Source: Prosthecobacter debontii (GTDB lineage: Bacteria > Verrucomicrobiota > Verrucomicrobiia > Verrucomicrobiales > Akkermansiaceae). Taken from it: a stretch of DNA of 60,069 nucleotides. Below, one piece after another: positions 59,660 to 60,069 of this stretch; the first letter of the stretch is position 1; each line of letters starts with the position of its first letter. The position numbers and the translations under genes are program-made. The stretch is taken from contig CAMBTP010000014.1 of the NCBI GenBank assembly GCA_945870855.1, forward strand, positions 1 to 60,069, in the 5' to 3' direction. The notes under the pieces were generated by a model. The model did not search any database, was not told the DNA's origin, and saw only the letters and a list, made by a program, of their open reading frames with translations.

Positions 59660-59729
59660 CTTTTAGGATGCTGTAAAATCGGACACATCGTGGCAATCCT
59701 TAATTGCTCCCGCAATAGCACCGTGCCGC

Positions 59730-59923
59730 TCATCCCTCGAAGCTCTTGTTCGGCAACCCATCATCCACCAGATCACCGATGCGGTTCACCGTGTCCTTGA
59801 GGAGAGAGGCGGCGGCGAACACACGAGCACCCCGACCGCTGGATCGACGAAGGGGATGACGTTGAGGGCGGAAACGAATCCGGCGAGTTTCCCGACGTAG
59901 GTGAGGTATTTGAGCGCTTTCAT
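59730..59923 (-). pseudogene. Small phage-like gene broken by a two-base frameshift
   Basis: ATG at 59923 opens MKALKYLTYVGKLAGFVSAL and NVIPFVDPAVGVLV, then the frame is lost at a GTGTGT run (about 59817-59825). After skipping two bases it continues FAAASLLKDTVNRIGDLVDD and GLPNKSFEG to a TGA at 59730. Without the extra GT the product would be a coherent 64-residue protein. This may be a true mutation, a slippage site, or a sequencing error. Confidence 0.6.
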
Positions 59924-59941
59924 GATGGCTCGGGGGCGGTG

Positions 59942-60069
59942 TCAACTGCGGCGCATCTTCTTCACCATGCTCACGAGCGACATGATGCCGACGGCCAAGC
60001 CCACGCAGAGTGAGGCGACACGCAGCGACCACTCGACCTGCTCTTGAAGGGACGTGATGACGCCCAGCA
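59942..60069 (-). CDS. Small membrane protein, 5' end beyond the window
   Basis: Visible residues VITSLQEQVEWSLRVASLCV and GLAVGIMSLVSMVKKMRRS followed by TGA at 59942. One hydrophobic segment with a basic tail resembles small phage holin-like or coiled-coil membrane proteins. It is the first visible gene of the minus-strand set leading to the 735-residue protein. Too little is present to assign it. Confidence 0.45.
   Translation of the reverse strand, partial: LGVITSLQEQVEWSLRVASLCVGLAVGIMSLVSMVKKMRRS

Overview
The window looks like a chromosomal segment of a Verrucomicrobiota-type bacterium (PVC group). This rests on several secreted S1 sulfatases, SGNH/SASA acetylesterases and GH95-, GH51- and GH172-like enzymes, very large MBG/Ig-like repeat exoproteins, pseudopilins next to a class A PBP, and many short palindromic intergenic repeats. 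The taxonomic call is inference; no rRNA is present.

Layout. (1) 1-21550 is a carbohydrate-degradation locus. A left plus-strand group holds four SGNH/SASA esterases (first truncated by the window edge), followed by an IS66 transposase remnant, a GH172-like protein and a lone minus-strand sulfatase. A seven-gene plus-strand operon follows (8619-21550): GH63/MGH1-like hydrolase with an inserted discoidin-like domain, O-acetylesterase, two sulfatases, a GH95-like enzyme, a GH51 arabinofuranosidase and a second GH95-like enzyme. All carry export signals and the gaps are 3-43 bp or overlaps. The gene set points to an O-acetylated, sulfated glycan with terminal L-sugars. No SusC/SusD pair or local regulator is visible. 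(2) 21603-25466, minus strand: three pseudopilin-like genes and a PBP1A-type peptidoglycan synthase. (3) 26266-30531: a 1421-residue exported repeat protein. (4) 30819-33040: an HtrA-like protease overlapping a catalytically dead paralogue whose PDZ domain sits inside the protease fold. (5) 33091-43403: mostly housekeeping genes (class I fumarase, der, tRNA-Asp, lipoate ligase-like, purC, lipoprotein, cinA, a phosphodiesterase and rhamnulokinase) with unusual repeats between them. (6) 43612-47788: secreted SNase-HhH protein, a 98-bp inverted-repeat element, two overlapping HNH endonuclease genes and decayed HNH/ATPase pieces. (7) 47908-53695: patB, a Phd/ParE toxin-antitoxin pair bracketed by two identical 81-bp palindromic repeats, fmt, recN and an amidase. 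(8) 53902 to the end: a genomic island beginning at tRNA-Leu(AAG), with a tyrosine integrase, an AbiGi-like protein, a membrane/hendecad-repeat/FGE-lectin protein whose C-terminus resembles the variable region of a diversity-generating-retroelement target, and small phage-like genes, two of them frameshifted.

The most noteworthy points are the PDZ-inserted dead HtrA, the toxin-antitoxin cassette cleanly bracketed by 81-bp repeats that supply the 3' ends of both neighbouring genes, the nested dispersed-repeat families, and the possible DGR target in the tRNA-Leu island.
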